A stretch of DNA of 64,000 bases from Acidovorax sp. KKS102 (GCF_000302535.1 NC_018708.1:1426001-1490000); one strand, 5' to 3'; numbered from the stretch's first letter, positions 1-8,957 are shown. Translations and numbers: made by a program. The notes: a model not told the origin generated them from the sequence alone.

Positions 1-41
1 GGTGGAATACTGCGGGCCAGCGCCCGCTATCGCCCGACGCC

Positions 42-1157
42 ATGCATCCTGCCCACACATCCATCCTGCCGCGCCTGAAACGCCACTGCACCGTGCTGTG
101 TCTGGCGCTGGGTGTGGCTGGGGCTGTGCAGGCGGCTGGCGCCGCCAGCGCGCCCGGTGCAAACAGCACTGCGACGGCACCCTATCGGCTGCGCATCGTG
201 GGCGGGCTGGCGGGCATCAGTCAGTACATCCGGCAGGAAGAACCTTTCTGGACCAAAGAGCTGTCACGCCTGAGCGCCGGACGCTTCCAGGCCGAGATCG
301 TGCCCTTTGACCGTGCCGGTGTGCCCGGGGCCGAGATGCTGCGGCTGTTGCAGCTGGGGGTGGTTCCATTCGGCACCACCCTGATGAGCTCCTTCACGGC
401 GCAATACCCCGAATACACCGCGCCCGACCTGGCGGGGGTGAACCCCGACATTGCCACGCTCAAGACCACGCTGGCGGCCTTCCGTCCTTACCTCGAAAAG
501 GCGCTGCGCGAACAGCATGGTGTCGAGGCGCTCGCCATCTACGTGTATCCGGCGCAGGTGGTCTTCTGCAAAAAGCCGCTGCGTACCTTGTCTGAGCTGA
601 CCGGCCGCCGTGTGCGTGTGTCGTCGGCCAGCCAGGCTGATTTTGTGGGGGCCTTGGGCGGGGTGCCGGTGCTGACCAGTTTTTCGCAGATCGTGCCCAG
701 TCTGACGGCCGGCAATACCGAATGCGCCATCACCGGCACCATGTCCGGCAACATCCTGGGCCTGCCTTCCATCACCACCCACGTGCACACCCTGCCGGTC
801 ACCTGGGGGCTTGCGGTGTTTGGGGCCAACCAGGCCGCCTGGGCGGCCTTGCCGGCCGATTTGCGCACCTTGCTCCAACGGGAGCTGCCCCGCCTGGAGG
901 CCGCCATCTGGGCCGAGTCCGAGCGCGAAACTGCCGATGGCCTGGCCTGCAACCGGGGGGCACCCACCTGCAGCGCTGGCACCAAGGGAAGCATGGTGGT
1001 GGTGTCGGTGTCCCCCCAGGATGAGCGCAGCCGCCAGGAGATCCTCGAATCCACCGTTTTGCCGCGCTGGGTGCAGCGTTGCGGCGCCCGCTGTGCGCAG
1101 GTCTGGAACCAGACCATCGGGCCGGCGCGTGGCCTGCAGGCAGCGCCTGCGAAATGA
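42..1157 (+). CDS. TRAP-type (DctP-like) periplasmic solute-binding protein
   Basis: A 371-residue protein with a hydrophobic N-terminal segment (residues 16-32, ending in an alanine-rich cleavage region), so probably exported to the periplasm. The body reads like a DctP/TRAP extracytoplasmic receptor: an initial beta strand, a conserved LxLGVVPFGTT-like stretch, and a mid-protein segment on ligand-dependent closure (LTGRRVRVSS). No TRAP permease subunits lie nearby. The stop overlaps the start of the downstream GGDEF-EAL gene by 4 bp (ATGA), so the two are translationally coupled. This suggests the protein senses a ligand for c-di-GMP signalling rather than feeding a transporter (inference). 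The frame stays open back to the window edge, so an earlier start cannot be excluded. No clear Shine-Dalgarno is seen before the ATG. Confidence 0.75.
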   Translation: MHPAHTSILPRLKRHCTVLCLALGVAGAVQAAGAASAPGANSTATAPYRLRIVGGLAGISQYIRQEEPFWTKELSRLSAGRFQAEIVPFDRAGVPGAEMLRLLQLGVVPFGTTLMSSFTAQYPEYTAPDLAGVNPDIATLKTTLAAFRPYLEKALREQHGVEALAIYVYPAQVVFCKKPLRTLSELTGRRVRVSSASQADFVGALGGVPVLTSFSQIVPSLTAGNTECAITGTMSGNILGLPSITTHVHTLPVTWGLAVFGANQAAWAALPADLRTLLQRELPRLEAAIWAESERETADGLACNRGAPTCSAGTKGSMVVVSVSPQDERSRQEILESTVLPRWVQRCGARCAQVWNQTIGPARGLQAAPAK

Positions 1158-3823
1158 CAGAGTCCGCAGCCCCCTCGCGCATCAGGGCCTACGTCTGGGC
1201 GGGCGCCGCAGTGTTTGTGGCGGCCGTGGTGGCGGTGGCTGGCACCCTGGCGTGGAACGCCCGCCAGGCCGCATTGGCCGACAGTGAGGCCCAGGCCACG
1301 CGTTTTGTGGCCGGTGCAGAGGCTGCACTCAACCGCTCCCTGCTCGCCGTGGACGTGCTGCTGGCCAGCATGGACGAATTGCTGGGCCTGTCCAACGCCA
1401 TGCCCAAGTGGCTGGACCCCGACACGGCCAGCCAGCGGCTGCGCGGATCGGCGCGGCAGAACCTCATGGTGCGGTACGTGGCGGTGCTCGACGGTAGCGG
1501 CAAGGCGTTGGCGTCGTCGGACCCGGCGGGCGCCAGCCTGACGGTGCAACTGCCAGCCGGTTTTCTGGAGAGCGTGCTGGAGCAACCGGTATCCACCCTG
1601 ATGGTCAGCGCGCCGGTGGTGAGCTTTGCCAGTTCCGAAAAGGTGTTGTACTTCGCGCGCCATCTGCGCATGGCCGACAGCTCGCGGGTGGTGGCAGTGG
1701 CCGAACTGCCGGTGTCGGCCCTGAGCTCAGTGCTGGTGCAGGGCGTGGACATCAGCGGCCTGCAGGTCACGCTGGAGCGGGCCACCGGGCAACTGCTGCT
1801 GAGCGTGCCCAACCGCGAAGACGTGACCGCGCCTACGCTCGCGCCCCCCATTGGCAATCTGGCCGACCAGGGCCTGGCTTGGCAAGCCCCGGCGCGACTG
1901 ACGGGCGAGCCCTCGCTGGTGGTGTTCCGGCCCATCCTGTACCAGGACCTGCGCATTGCGGCCAGCATTCCGCTGGACGCGGCGCTTGCCGGCTGGCGCG
2001 AACAGCGTGATGCGATTGCACTGACCACCGCGCTGTTCATTGCCATGATCTTTGCGGCCGGGGTGCTGGCGTTGCGGTATGTGGACCGCATGTCCCAGGC
2101 CCGCCTGGCCATCGCGCAGTCCAAGGCGACGCTGGACCAGGCGCTGGAGTCCATGGTCAGCGGATTTTTGCTGCTGGACAGCCAGCAGCGCGTGGTGCAG
2201 TGGAATCGCCAGCTCGAAACCATCCTTCCGTGGCTGCAAGGCGTGATCGCGCCCCTGATGCCGTTCCGAGCGGTGCTGGAGGCCACGGTGGAGCACCATG
2301 TGCCCCGCCTGTCTGACGAGGAGCGCAAGCGGTGGGTGAGCCAGCGCCTGGAGCGGCAAAAGCACCAGCCCGAGCCACGCGAGCAGTCGTACGCCAACGG
2401 CAGCACCATTCAGATCACCGAACGCGCCACGCCCGATGGGGGCCTCGTCATCAGCTACCACGACGTGACCGCGCTGCGCAAGGCCAGCACCGAGATCGAG
2501 AGCCTGGCCTTCTACGACCCGCTGACCAACCTGCCCAACCGCCGGCTGCTGATGGACCGCATGCAGCAGGCCATTGCTGCCAGCGTGCGCAGCGGCCAGT
2601 ACGGCGCCCTGCTGTTCCTGGACCTGGACCATTTCAAGACCCTGAACGACACGCGCGGCCACGAGGTCGGCGACATGCTGCTGCGCCAGGTGGCCCAGCG
2701 CCTGAAGACCTGCGTGCGGCGCGAGGACACCGTGGCACGGCTTGGGGGCGACGAATTTGTGGTCATGCTCAGCGACCTGTCGGTCCACCGCGACGAGGCC
2801 GCCGCCCAGGCGCGCCGGGTGGGCGAGAAGATCCTGCGCAAACTCAACGTGCCCTACACCCTGGGCGGCAACGCGCACCACAGCACGCCCAGCATTGGCG
2901 CCACGCTGATGGGCGGTACCCTGCAATCGTCGGTGGACCTGCTCAAGGAGGCCGACATCGCCATGTACCAAGTCAAATCGCAAGGGCGCAACGCGCTGTG
3001 CTTTTTTGACCCGCAGATGCAGATCGTCATCAGCATGCGCGCGCAGCTGGAAGCCGACCTGCAGATGGCCCTCACGGCGCGGCAGTTTGTGCTGCACTAC
3101 CAGCCGCAATTCCACCTGGATGGTCGCATGGTGGGTGCCGAGGCCCTGATCCGCTGGCAGCACCCGGAGCGTGGGCTGGTAGCCCCGGGCGAATTCATTG
3201 GTGTGGCCGAGGAGAGCGAACTCATCGTGCCCATGGGGCACTGGGTGCTGCGCACGGCCTGCGAGCAGCTGGCGGCCTGGCAGGGGGACGAGCGGTACCG
3301 TCACCTGCAGGTGTCGGTCAACGTGAGCGCGCGGCAGTTCCGGCAGCGCGACTTTGTGGCCCGCGTGGTGGAGGTGCTGCGCGAGACAGGCGCCCGGCCG
3401 CACCTGCTCAAACTCGAACTCACCGAATCGCTGGTGCTGGACAACGTGGACGACACCATTGCCAAGATCGGCATGCTCAAGACCAAGGGCGTGCGCTTTT
3501 CTGTGGACGACTTTGGCACAGGCTATTCATCGCTGGCGTACCTCACGCGGCTGCCGCTGGACCAGCTCAAGATCGACCAGTCCTTCGTGCGCAACCTGGG
3601 GGTGCGGCACACCGACGATGTGATCGTGCAGACCATCCTGGGCATGGCAAGCAACCTGGAGCTGGACGTGATCGCCGAAGGGGTGGAAACCGAGGCTCAG
3701 AAGGACTTCCTGGCCCGGCACGGGTGTGTGTACTTCCAGGGCTATCTGTTGGGGCGGCCTACCCCGGTGGCCGACCTGGAGGCGTTGATCGAGTCCGCCG
3801 CCACGGTCACTGCCCCGGGTTGA
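1154..3823 (+). CDS. membrane GGDEF-EAL cyclic-di-GMP synthase/phosphodiesterase
   Basis: An 889-residue inner-membrane signalling protein. Transmembrane helices at about residues 12-34 and 287-310 flank a periplasmic sensor domain. A PAS-like segment follows, then GGDEF (intact GGDEF at 531-535, preceded by the RRED inhibitory I-site exactly five residues upstream) and EAL (663-665). The EAL half keeps its metal and catalytic signatures: NVSARQF, ELTES, DDFGTGYSSL, KIDQSF, EGVET and QGYLLG. Both activities therefore look chemically possible. The ATG overlaps the stop of the upstream binding-protein gene (ATGA), and it is preferred over an earlier in-frame ATG that would run deep into that gene. 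The periplasmic domain is the likely contact for the coupled binding protein. Confidence 0.92.
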   Translation: MTESAAPSRIRAYVWAGAAVFVAAVVAVAGTLAWNARQAALADSEAQATRFVAGAEAALNRSLLAVDVLLASMDELLGLSNAMPKWLDPDTASQRLRGSARQNLMVRYVAVLDGSGKALASSDPAGASLTVQLPAGFLESVLEQPVSTLMVSAPVVSFASSEKVLYFARHLRMADSSRVVAVAELPVSALSSVLVQGVDISGLQVTLERATGQLLLSVPNREDVTAPTLAPPIGNLADQGLAWQAPARLTGEPSLVVFRPILYQDLRIAASIPLDAALAGWREQRDAIALTTALFIAMIFAAGVLALRYVDRMSQARLAIAQSKATLDQALESMVSGFLLLDSQQRVVQWNRQLETILPWLQGVIAPLMPFRAVLEATVEHHVPRLSDEERKRWVSQRLERQKHQPEPREQSYANGSTIQITERATPDGGLVISYHDVTALRKASTEIESLAFYDPLTNLPNRRLLMDRMQQAIAASVRSGQYGALLFLDLDHFKTLNDTRGHEVGDMLLRQVAQRLKTCVRREDTVARLGGDEFVVMLSDLSVHRDEAAAQARRVGEKILRKLNVPYTLGGNAHHSTPSIGATLMGGTLQSSVDLLKEADIAMYQVKSQGRNALCFFDPQMQIVISMRAQLEADLQMALTARQFVLHYQPQFHLDGRMVGAEALIRWQHPERGLVAPGEFIGVAEESELIVPMGHWVLRTACEQLAAWQGDERYRHLQVSVNVSARQFRQRDFVARVVEVLRETGARPHLLKLELTESLVLDNVDDTIAKIGMLKTKGVRFSVDDFGTGYSSLAYLTRLPLDQLKIDQSFVRNLGVRHTDDVIVQTILGMASNLELDVIAEGVETEAQKDFLARHGCVYFQGYLLGRPTPVADLEALIESAATVTAPG

Positions 3824-3854
3824 TCGGCTCAGTCTCAGGGAACTAGCGCTTTTT

Positions 3855-3890
3855 GCTACTTTTTGTGTAGCGCTTCAGGCAATCAATACG
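3855..3890 (+). repeat. palindromic repeat, copy A (intergenic)
   Basis: A 17-nt core at 3855-3871 (GCTAC-N8-TAGC) is followed by a GCGCTTCAGGC tail. It lies between the convergent GGDEF-EAL and EamA genes and is a member of the family repeated at least 14 times in this window. Confidence 0.75.
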
Positions 3891-3926
3891 TGAGCTGCCG
3901 GCAGTTTGGATCAAAAATTGCGTCCT

Positions 3927-4826
3927 TCAGCGCCGTGACGACACCACGATGCCGCCCACAATCAGCGCAAACGCCACGCCGTGAAAGGCCTTGGGCGTGT
4001 CGCCCAGAAACGCCGCCGACAGCACCCCGGCAAACAGGGGCGTGAGGTTGATGAAAAACCCGGCGGCTGCAGGCCCGGCGCGTTGCACGCCCACCCCCCA
4101 GCAGCGGTAGGCCAGCACAGCAGGCCCCACAGCTATGAAGGCCAGGGCGGCAATCAGCGGCCAGCCCCATTCGATATGCGTGCGCCCGCTGGCCCATTCG
4201 GCCCCCGCAAAGCTGCCCGACCAGGCCAGCCCAAACACCATCTGTGCCATCAAGAACGCGGCCCAGTCGCCCCGGATGCTGGTGGGCTCGCTGGTGCGTG
4301 ACAGCAGCCAGCTGTAGAACGCCCACGAGATGGTTGCCAGCAGCATGAACAAATCGCCCGGCACCAGGCGGAAGGCCAGCAGCTGCGACCACTCGCCCCG
4401 GCTCAGCACCAGCAGCACCCCACACACCGACAGCAGCGCGCCCAGCACCTGGCGCCGCGTGACGGCCGCGCCGAAGAACAGCGCGCCCACGGCCAGCATC
4501 CACACCGGCATGCTCGACCCCACCAGCGTCACATTGATGGGGGTGGAGGTCTGCAGCGCCATGTACTGCAGCGCGTTGTAGGCCCCGATGCCCAGCAGGC
4601 CCAGCAGCGCATAGCTGCGCCAGTGTGGCCACAGTGGGCTGTCGGCGCGCAGCACGCCATGGGCCAGGGGCAGCAGGATGGCAAAGGCCAGCACCCAGCG
4701 GATGAAGTTCAGGGTGATGGGGGGAATCAGTTCATGGACCAGCCGCCCTACCACCGCGTTGCCGGCCCACAGCAGGGGCGGGATCACCAGCAGCACGGCC
4801 GTGCCGGGTGTGATTTTTTGAGTCAT
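3927..4826 (-). CDS. EamA/DMT-family transporter
   Basis: A 299-residue, very hydrophobic protein with about ten predicted transmembrane helices arranged as two EamA repeats, typical of drug/metabolite transporters (RhaT/YdcZ superfamily). The N-terminal repeat begins MTQKITPGTA and contains the WAGNAVVGRLVHELIPP motif, close to the family GxxW signature. The second repeat starts near ISWAFYSWLLSR. Length fits the family norm of about 300. Members export amino acids, metabolites or drugs across the inner membrane; the substrate cannot be read from sequence. It stands alone on the minus strand and converges on the GGDEF-EAL gene. The start chosen is the ATG where the first helix begins. Confidence 0.88.
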   Translation of the reverse strand: MTQKITPGTAVLLVIPPLLWAGNAVVGRLVHELIPPITLNFIRWVLAFAILLPLAHGVLRADSPLWPHWRSYALLGLLGIGAYNALQYMALQTSTPINVTLVGSSMPVWMLAVGALFFGAAVTRRQVLGALLSVCGVLLVLSRGEWSQLLAFRLVPGDLFMLLATISWAFYSWLLSRTSEPTSIRGDWAAFLMAQMVFGLAWSGSFAGAEWASGRTHIEWGWPLIAALAFIAVGPAVLAYRCWGVGVQRAGPAAAGFFINLTPLFAGVLSAAFLGDTPKAFHGVAFALIVGGIVVSSRR

Positions 4827-4985
4827 GGGGCTGCACTGTAACGGTGCAGGCAGGGCCCTGCTGCGGCGGGGCCTCATGTCCCCAAGGCAAATCGGTGCGG
4901 GCCATGCCTCCGGCACGGTCGTGAGATTCATGGCAGGATGGCCGCCGTTGTCAGCACCCCACCCCTTTTGAGGAGATTGATTGCC

Positions 4986-5969
4986 ATGAGCCTTGCCGTC
5001 CAGATCCGCCAGCACGGTGGTCCCGAAGAACTCCACATCGTTGACGTCCCCGTGGACGAGCCCGGCCCCGGCGAAGTCCGCATCCGCCACCACGCCATCG
5101 GCCTGAACTTCATCGACGTGTACCACCGCACGGGCCTGTACCCGTTGAACATGCCCGCCACCATCGGCATGGAAGGTGCCGGTGTGATTGAGGCCGTGGG
5201 CGAGGGCGTCACGCACCTGAAGGTGGGCGACCGCGCCGCCTATGCCAGCAACCCTCCCGGCGCCTACTGTGAAGTACGCGTGATGCCTGCCAAGTGCGTA
5301 TGCAAGCTGCCCGATGCGATCAGCTTCGAGACCGGCGCGGCCATGATGCTCAAGGGGCTGACGGCGCAATACCTGCTCAAGAAAACCCGGCCCGTGGAAG
5401 GCCTGCAGCCCGGCGACCATGTGCTGTTCCATGCTGCGGCAGGTGGTGTGGGGCTGATCGCCTGCCAATGGGCCAAGGCGCTGGGTCTGCAGCTCATCGG
5501 CACGGCGGGGTCTGATGCCAAGTGCCAGCTGGCGCTGGCCAACGGCGCGGCGCACGCCATCAACTACAGCACCGAAGATTTTGCAGCCCGCGTCAAGGAG
5601 ATCACCGGCGGCAAGGGTGTGAAGGTGGTGTATGACTCGGTGGGCAAGGACACCTGGGAAAAGTCGCTCGAATGCCTGCGCCCTTTCGGCTTGATGGCCA
5701 GCTTCGGCAACGCGTCCGGCCCGGTGGCCCCGTTTGCGCCCGGCAGCCTGGGGGCCAAGGGCTCGCTGTACGTCACGCGCCAGACGCTGTTCACCCACAT
5801 TGCCACGCGCGAGGCCACGCAAGCCATGGCGGACGACCTGTTTGCCGTGGTTGCCAGCGGGCAGGTCAAGATCCACATCGACCAGCGCTACCCGCTGGCC
5901 GACGTGCAGCAGGCCCACCGCGACCTGGAAGCACGCAAGACCACCGGCTGCACCATCCTCACGCTGTGA
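4986..5969 (+). CDS. qor: NAD(P)H:quinone oxidoreductase, zeta-crystallin-type MDR family
   Basis: A 327-residue medium-chain dehydrogenase/reductase without structural zinc cysteines. The GroES-like N-domain contains the GVNFIDVYHRTGLYP-type signature (here GLNFIDVYHRTGLYPL). The Rossmann domain carries AAAGGVGLIACQWAKALG, with the nucleotide-binding glycines, and VYDSVGKDTW, as in Qor. It catalyses one-electron reduction of quinones with NADPH in the cytoplasm. AGGAG at 4971-4975 sits 10 nt before the ATG and fixes the start over an in-frame ATG 48 nt upstream. The stop overlaps the next gene's GTG start (GTGA), so the two are translationally coupled. Confidence 0.92.
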   Translation: MSLAVQIRQHGGPEELHIVDVPVDEPGPGEVRIRHHAIGLNFIDVYHRTGLYPLNMPATIGMEGAGVIEAVGEGVTHLKVGDRAAYASNPPGAYCEVRVMPAKCVCKLPDAISFETGAAMMLKGLTAQYLLKKTRPVEGLQPGDHVLFHAAAGGVGLIACQWAKALGLQLIGTAGSDAKCQLALANGAAHAINYSTEDFAARVKEITGGKGVKVVYDSVGKDTWEKSLECLRPFGLMASFGNASGPVAPFAPGSLGAKGSLYVTRQTLFTHIATREATQAMADDLFAVVASGQVKIHIDQRYPLADVQQAHRDLEARKTTGCTILTL

Positions 5970-6799
5970 GCGCGGCTGCACAGGCGCCCACGTTCGACCA
6001 GTGGCTGGCCGGGGCACGACGGGCGGCGCAGCAGCCCCCGGCCCAGCCGCGCCAGCCCCTGGTGGTGGCGGGGCAGGTGGTGGGCTCGATAGCGCAGGGG
6101 TTTTTCAGCCAAATCAGCCTGCAGCGCTTGATGGATAAGCGCTACCAGCTATCAGAAGCAGAGCATTCTCAGGGCCGTGCGTGGCATTTGCAGGCATCGC
6201 CCACCGACACCACGGATGCCCTCAACACCCTGGCCGCCGCGCTGCGCGATGCGGGCCTGTGCGGCCCCTGGCGTGATGAGCAGCTGGCGGTGACCAACCC
6301 GGCCGGCGAGGTCATCGGCACCGTGGAGCGCGGGGCCGTGCGCGTGCTGGGCGTGGCCACCCGCGCCGTGCACCTGGTGGGTCTGGCGCCCGACGGGCGC
6401 ATGTGGGTGCAAAAGCGCTCCCTGACCAAGCCCAACAACCCCGGACTATGGGACACGCTGATGGGGGGCATGGTCTCCGCTGCCGACTCTCTGCCGCAGG
6501 CCCTCGCCCGCGAAACCTGGGAAGAGGCCGGTTTGCGGGTGGAGGCATTGGTCAACGTGGCGCACGGGGGCCAGGTGCTGTTCAGCCGCCCCAGCCGGGA
6601 GGGCGGTGGCGCGGGCTTCATGGTCGAACGCATCGATTGGTTCCGCGCGCAGGTGCCCCAGGGCATGGAGCCCGACAACCAGGACGGTGAGGTTGAGCGT
6701 TTTGACCTGCTGCCTCTGGAGGTGGTGCGCGAGCGGGTCGCCCAAGGGGCGTTCACGCTGGAAGCCGGGCTGGTGATTGCGGGGTTTCTGGGGGTGTAG
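5966..6799 (+). CDS. DUF4743-Nudix hydrolase
   Basis: A 277-residue cytoplasmic protein with an N-terminal DUF4743-like domain (about residues 10-125) and a Nudix domain. This layout occurs in thiamine-pyrophosphokinase-associated and diphosphatase Nudix proteins. The Nudix box lies at 167-190 and ends RETWEEAGL; the first conserved Glu of GX5E appears to be Asp (GMVSAAD), while the catalytic REXXEE is intact. The start is a GTG overlapping the qor stop by 4 bp. Residues about 51-67 (ISLQRLMDKRYQLSEAEH region) are encoded by a copy of the genome-wide palindromic repeat, an in-frame insertion. The 3' end overlaps the convergent epimerase gene by 47 bp. Confidence 0.85.
   Translation: MSAAAQAPTFDQWLAGARRAAQQPPAQPRQPLVVAGQVVGSIAQGFFSQISLQRLMDKRYQLSEAEHSQGRAWHLQASPTDTTDALNTLAAALRDAGLCGPWRDEQLAVTNPAGEVIGTVERGAVRVLGVATRAVHLVGLAPDGRMWVQKRSLTKPNNPGLWDTLMGGMVSAADSLPQALARETWEEAGLRVEALVNVAHGGQVLFSRPSREGGGAGFMVERIDWFRAQVPQGMEPDNQDGEVERFDLLPLEVVRERVAQGAFTLEAGLVIAGFLGV
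6117..6164 (-). repeat. palindromic repeat, copy B (inside the Nudix gene)
   Basis: The core at 6148-6164 reads GCTCT-N8-TAGC on the minus strand, followed by TGGTAGCGCTT and AAGCGCTGCAGGC. It is antisense to the host gene, and the reading frame stays open across it. Confidence 0.7.
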
Positions 6800-7847
6800 T
6801 TGCCCGTGCAGCGTGAGGGCTCTTCGTGTTGACGGCGCTGGAGGGCAGGCAGCCCAGGCCCTGCAAGGTGGCCTGCACCGCCTCGTCCAGTGGGGTGTGT
6901 GGCTCCTCGCCCAGCACCGCCCGGAGCCGGTCGTTGGCCATGCGCACCGGCTGCTGCCACAGGTAGCGCATCTCGCGCATTTCACGCAAGGTGGTCACGA
7001 ACGGCGAGACCAGCGTGACCAGCCACCATGGAAAAGCCTGCACGCGCGGCGCCTGGCCGCCCCGCGCCACCACCACACGGCCAATGGCGGCCGCCATCTG
7101 CGTGCCATCAGCATCCCAATGCCCGGCCAGGTGAAAGCGGGCCAACACGGGCAGCTCGGCGCGCCGCTCCAGCAGCAGCACCATGGCACGCGCCACGTCG
7201 GGCAGGTACGACCACTGGTGCCCGATGCCCGGTGCGCCTGGCTGCTTCACCTTGGTCACCGGTCGTCCCGGCTGGACCAGGCCCTGCGCAAACCAGCTGT
7301 TGCCCGCCTGCGGTCCAAAGAAGTCGCCCGCGCGCACGATGATCACGCGGCAGGTTTCCTCCAGCGGGTGCGGCACGGTGGCTTGCTGCAGGCGGCGCTC
7401 CAGCTCCACCCGCAGGGCGCCTTTGCGTGTGCGGGGGTGTTGAAGGGCGTCTTCGTGCAGCACCGGGAAGGCGTCCGGCCCGTAGTTGTAGACGGTGCCC
7501 GGCAGCACCACGGTGGCCCCGTGCGCCCGGGCCGCAGCAATCGTGTTGTCGATCATCGGCAGCACCAGCTCGCTCCAGCGCCGGTAGCCGGGCGGGTTGA
7601 CCGCGTGCACGATCACCTGGCAGCCCGTGGAAGCACCCATCACATCGGCCCGGATCATCGCGTCGCCCCGAACCCAGGTGAACCCGTCGCGCTGCTCTCG
7701 GGCCTGCGCTAAGTTGCGGTGCATTGCCACCACCTCCCACCCCCGGTCACGCAGCTGGCGCGCCACCTCGCCGCCAATGCCGCCGGTGGCGCCCAGAACC
7801 AGTACCTTGGGGCGGCTGCCGATGGGGTTGTTGGGGTTGTTGCTCAT
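6753..7847 (-). CDS. NAD(P)-dependent epimerase/dehydratase (extended SDR)
   Basis: A 364-residue protein opening with a Rossmann motif (VLVLGATGGIGGEVARQL, about residues 14-31). An active-site-like YNYG follows the PGTV strand. It resembles atypical extended short-chain dehydrogenases that act on nucleotide sugars or related substrates; the substrate is unknown. The last 30 or so residues are a Pro/Ala/Thr-rich tail unlike the globular part, encoded in the 47 bp overlapping the convergent Nudix gene and just before it. AAGGAG lies close upstream of the ATG. It is divergent from a LysR gene 97 bp away, and two perfect or near-perfect inverted repeats lie between, so that regulator probably controls it (inference). 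Confidence 0.85.
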   Translation of the reverse strand: MSNNPNNPIGSRPKVLVLGATGGIGGEVARQLRDRGWEVVAMHRNLAQAREQRDGFTWVRGDAMIRADVMGASTGCQVIVHAVNPPGYRRWSELVLPMIDNTIAAARAHGATVVLPGTVYNYGPDAFPVLHEDALQHPRTRKGALRVELERRLQQATVPHPLEETCRVIIVRAGDFFGPQAGNSWFAQGLVQPGRPVTKVKQPGAPGIGHQWSYLPDVARAMVLLLERRAELPVLARFHLAGHWDADGTQMAAAIGRVVVARGGQAPRVQAFPWWLVTLVSPFVTTLREMREMRYLWQQPVRMANDRLRAVLGEEPHTPLDEAVQATLQGLGCLPSSAVNTKSPHAARATTPPETPQSPARLPA

Positions 7848-7894
7848 CGCGATGCTCCTTCAAAAACTATGGATGGAGGCAGTGTCTGCGCCCC

Positions 7895-7914
7895 AGCAAT
7901 TCAATGGAATTGCT
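7895..7914. promoter_or_regulatory. perfect inverted repeat, candidate LysR operator
   Basis: AGCAATTC and GAATTGCT form a perfect 8-bp inverted repeat with a 4-nt spacer. It lies mid-way in the 97-bp gap between the divergent epimerase and LysR genes, the usual place for a LysR-type binding site. Confidence 0.55.
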
Positions 7915-7932
7915 GAAAATGAGTGGGTGGCT

Positions 7933-7946
7933 ATACATTTATGTAT
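7933..7946. promoter_or_regulatory. second inverted repeat at the LysR start codon
   Basis: ATACAT-TT-ATGTAT is a 6-bp inverted repeat whose right arm overlaps the LysR ATG at 7945. Binding here could give autorepression. The AT-richness stands out against the surrounding GC-rich sequence. Confidence 0.4.
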
Positions 7947-8877
7947 GGATCAACCGAATCGCCATGACATTGGCTGGGAGCTGTACCGCTCGTACCTCGG
8001 CGTGCTGCGGGAGGGCTCCCTGTCGGGCGCCGCGCGGGCGCTGGGCGTGACACAGCCCACCGTGGGTCGCCACATTGCTGCGCTGGAGCAGGCCCTGGGG
8101 CTGGTGCTTTTCACCCGGTCGCAGCAGGGCCTGTTGCCCACCGAGGCCGCGCTGGCCCTGCGCAGCTACGCGGAAGCCATGGGCCACTCTGCGGCAGCCC
8201 TGGTGCGCGCGGCGGACAGCCAGGGCGACGGCGTGCGCGGCACGGTGCGCGTGAGCGCCAGCGAGGTGATGGGGGTCGAGGTGCTGCCGCCCCTCCTGGC
8301 ACAGTTGCAGGCCGAGCACCCCGCATTGACGGTGGAGCTGGTGCTGAGCAACCGCGTGCACGACCTGCTGCAGCGCGAGGCCGACATCGCCATCCGCATG
8401 ACCGAACCCCGGCAGGACGCGCTCATCGCCCGCCGCGTGGGCACCATCCCGCTGGGGCTTTACGCCCATCCGAGCTACATCGCCGCCCATGGCACGCCCG
8501 CCACCCTGGCGGAGCTGGCGCACCACCGCCTGATTGGCTTCGATGCCGAAACCCCGTTTCTGCGCGCGGCGCAAAAGGCCCTGCCCGCGTGGCGGCGAGA
8601 CCGGTTTGCCGTGCGCAGCGACAGCGACGTGGCGCAGCTCGCCTTCATCCGCGCTGGCGCCGGCATAGGCATCTGCCAGGACGCATTGGCCCGCCGCAGC
8701 GCCCCCGCGCTGGTGCGGGTGCTGCCGCAGCAGCTCCAATACGGGCTGGAGACCTGGGTGGTGATGCACGAGGACCTGCGCACCAGCCCGCGCTGCAAGC
8801 ACACGTTCGATGCGCTGGTGGTGGGGCTGGAGCGGTACCTTGTCGAAGGACTAGGCAGCGACGCATCGGCCGATTAG
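7945..8877 (+). CDS. LysR-family transcriptional regulator (divergent from epimerase)
   Basis: A 310-residue LysR-type regulator. The N-terminal winged helix-turn-helix (about residues 12-70) contains GSLSGAARALGVTQPTVGRHIAALEQALG, followed by the linker helix and a type-2 periplasmic-binding-like effector domain (about 95-295). The start is the second of two overlapping ATGs (7941, 7945); only 7945 is in frame. Its 97-bp intergenic region with the epimerase holds two inverted repeats. By the usual LysR pattern it would regulate the divergent epimerase and itself; the inducer is unknown. Confidence 0.9.
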   Translation: MDQPNRHDIGWELYRSYLGVLREGSLSGAARALGVTQPTVGRHIAALEQALGLVLFTRSQQGLLPTEAALALRSYAEAMGHSAAALVRAADSQGDGVRGTVRVSASEVMGVEVLPPLLAQLQAEHPALTVELVLSNRVHDLLQREADIAIRMTEPRQDALIARRVGTIPLGLYAHPSYIAAHGTPATLAELAHHRLIGFDAETPFLRAAQKALPAWRRDRFAVRSDSDVAQLAFIRAGAGIGICQDALARRSAPALVRVLPQQLQYGLETWVVMHEDLRTSPRCKHTFDALVVGLERYLVEGLGSDASAD

Positions 8878-8957
8878 TCCGCTGAATCGGATGGGGGGGA
8901 AGGCTGCGATCTATTGGGCAGCTGAAGATGCCCATGGAGGTACGTTAGGGGCTTCTT

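Noticed and set aside
2-310. An open frame at the left edge, overlapping the binding-protein gene.
   Set aside because: It is a different frame within the signal-peptide and N-terminal coding region, with Ala/His/Arg-rich composition and no domain.
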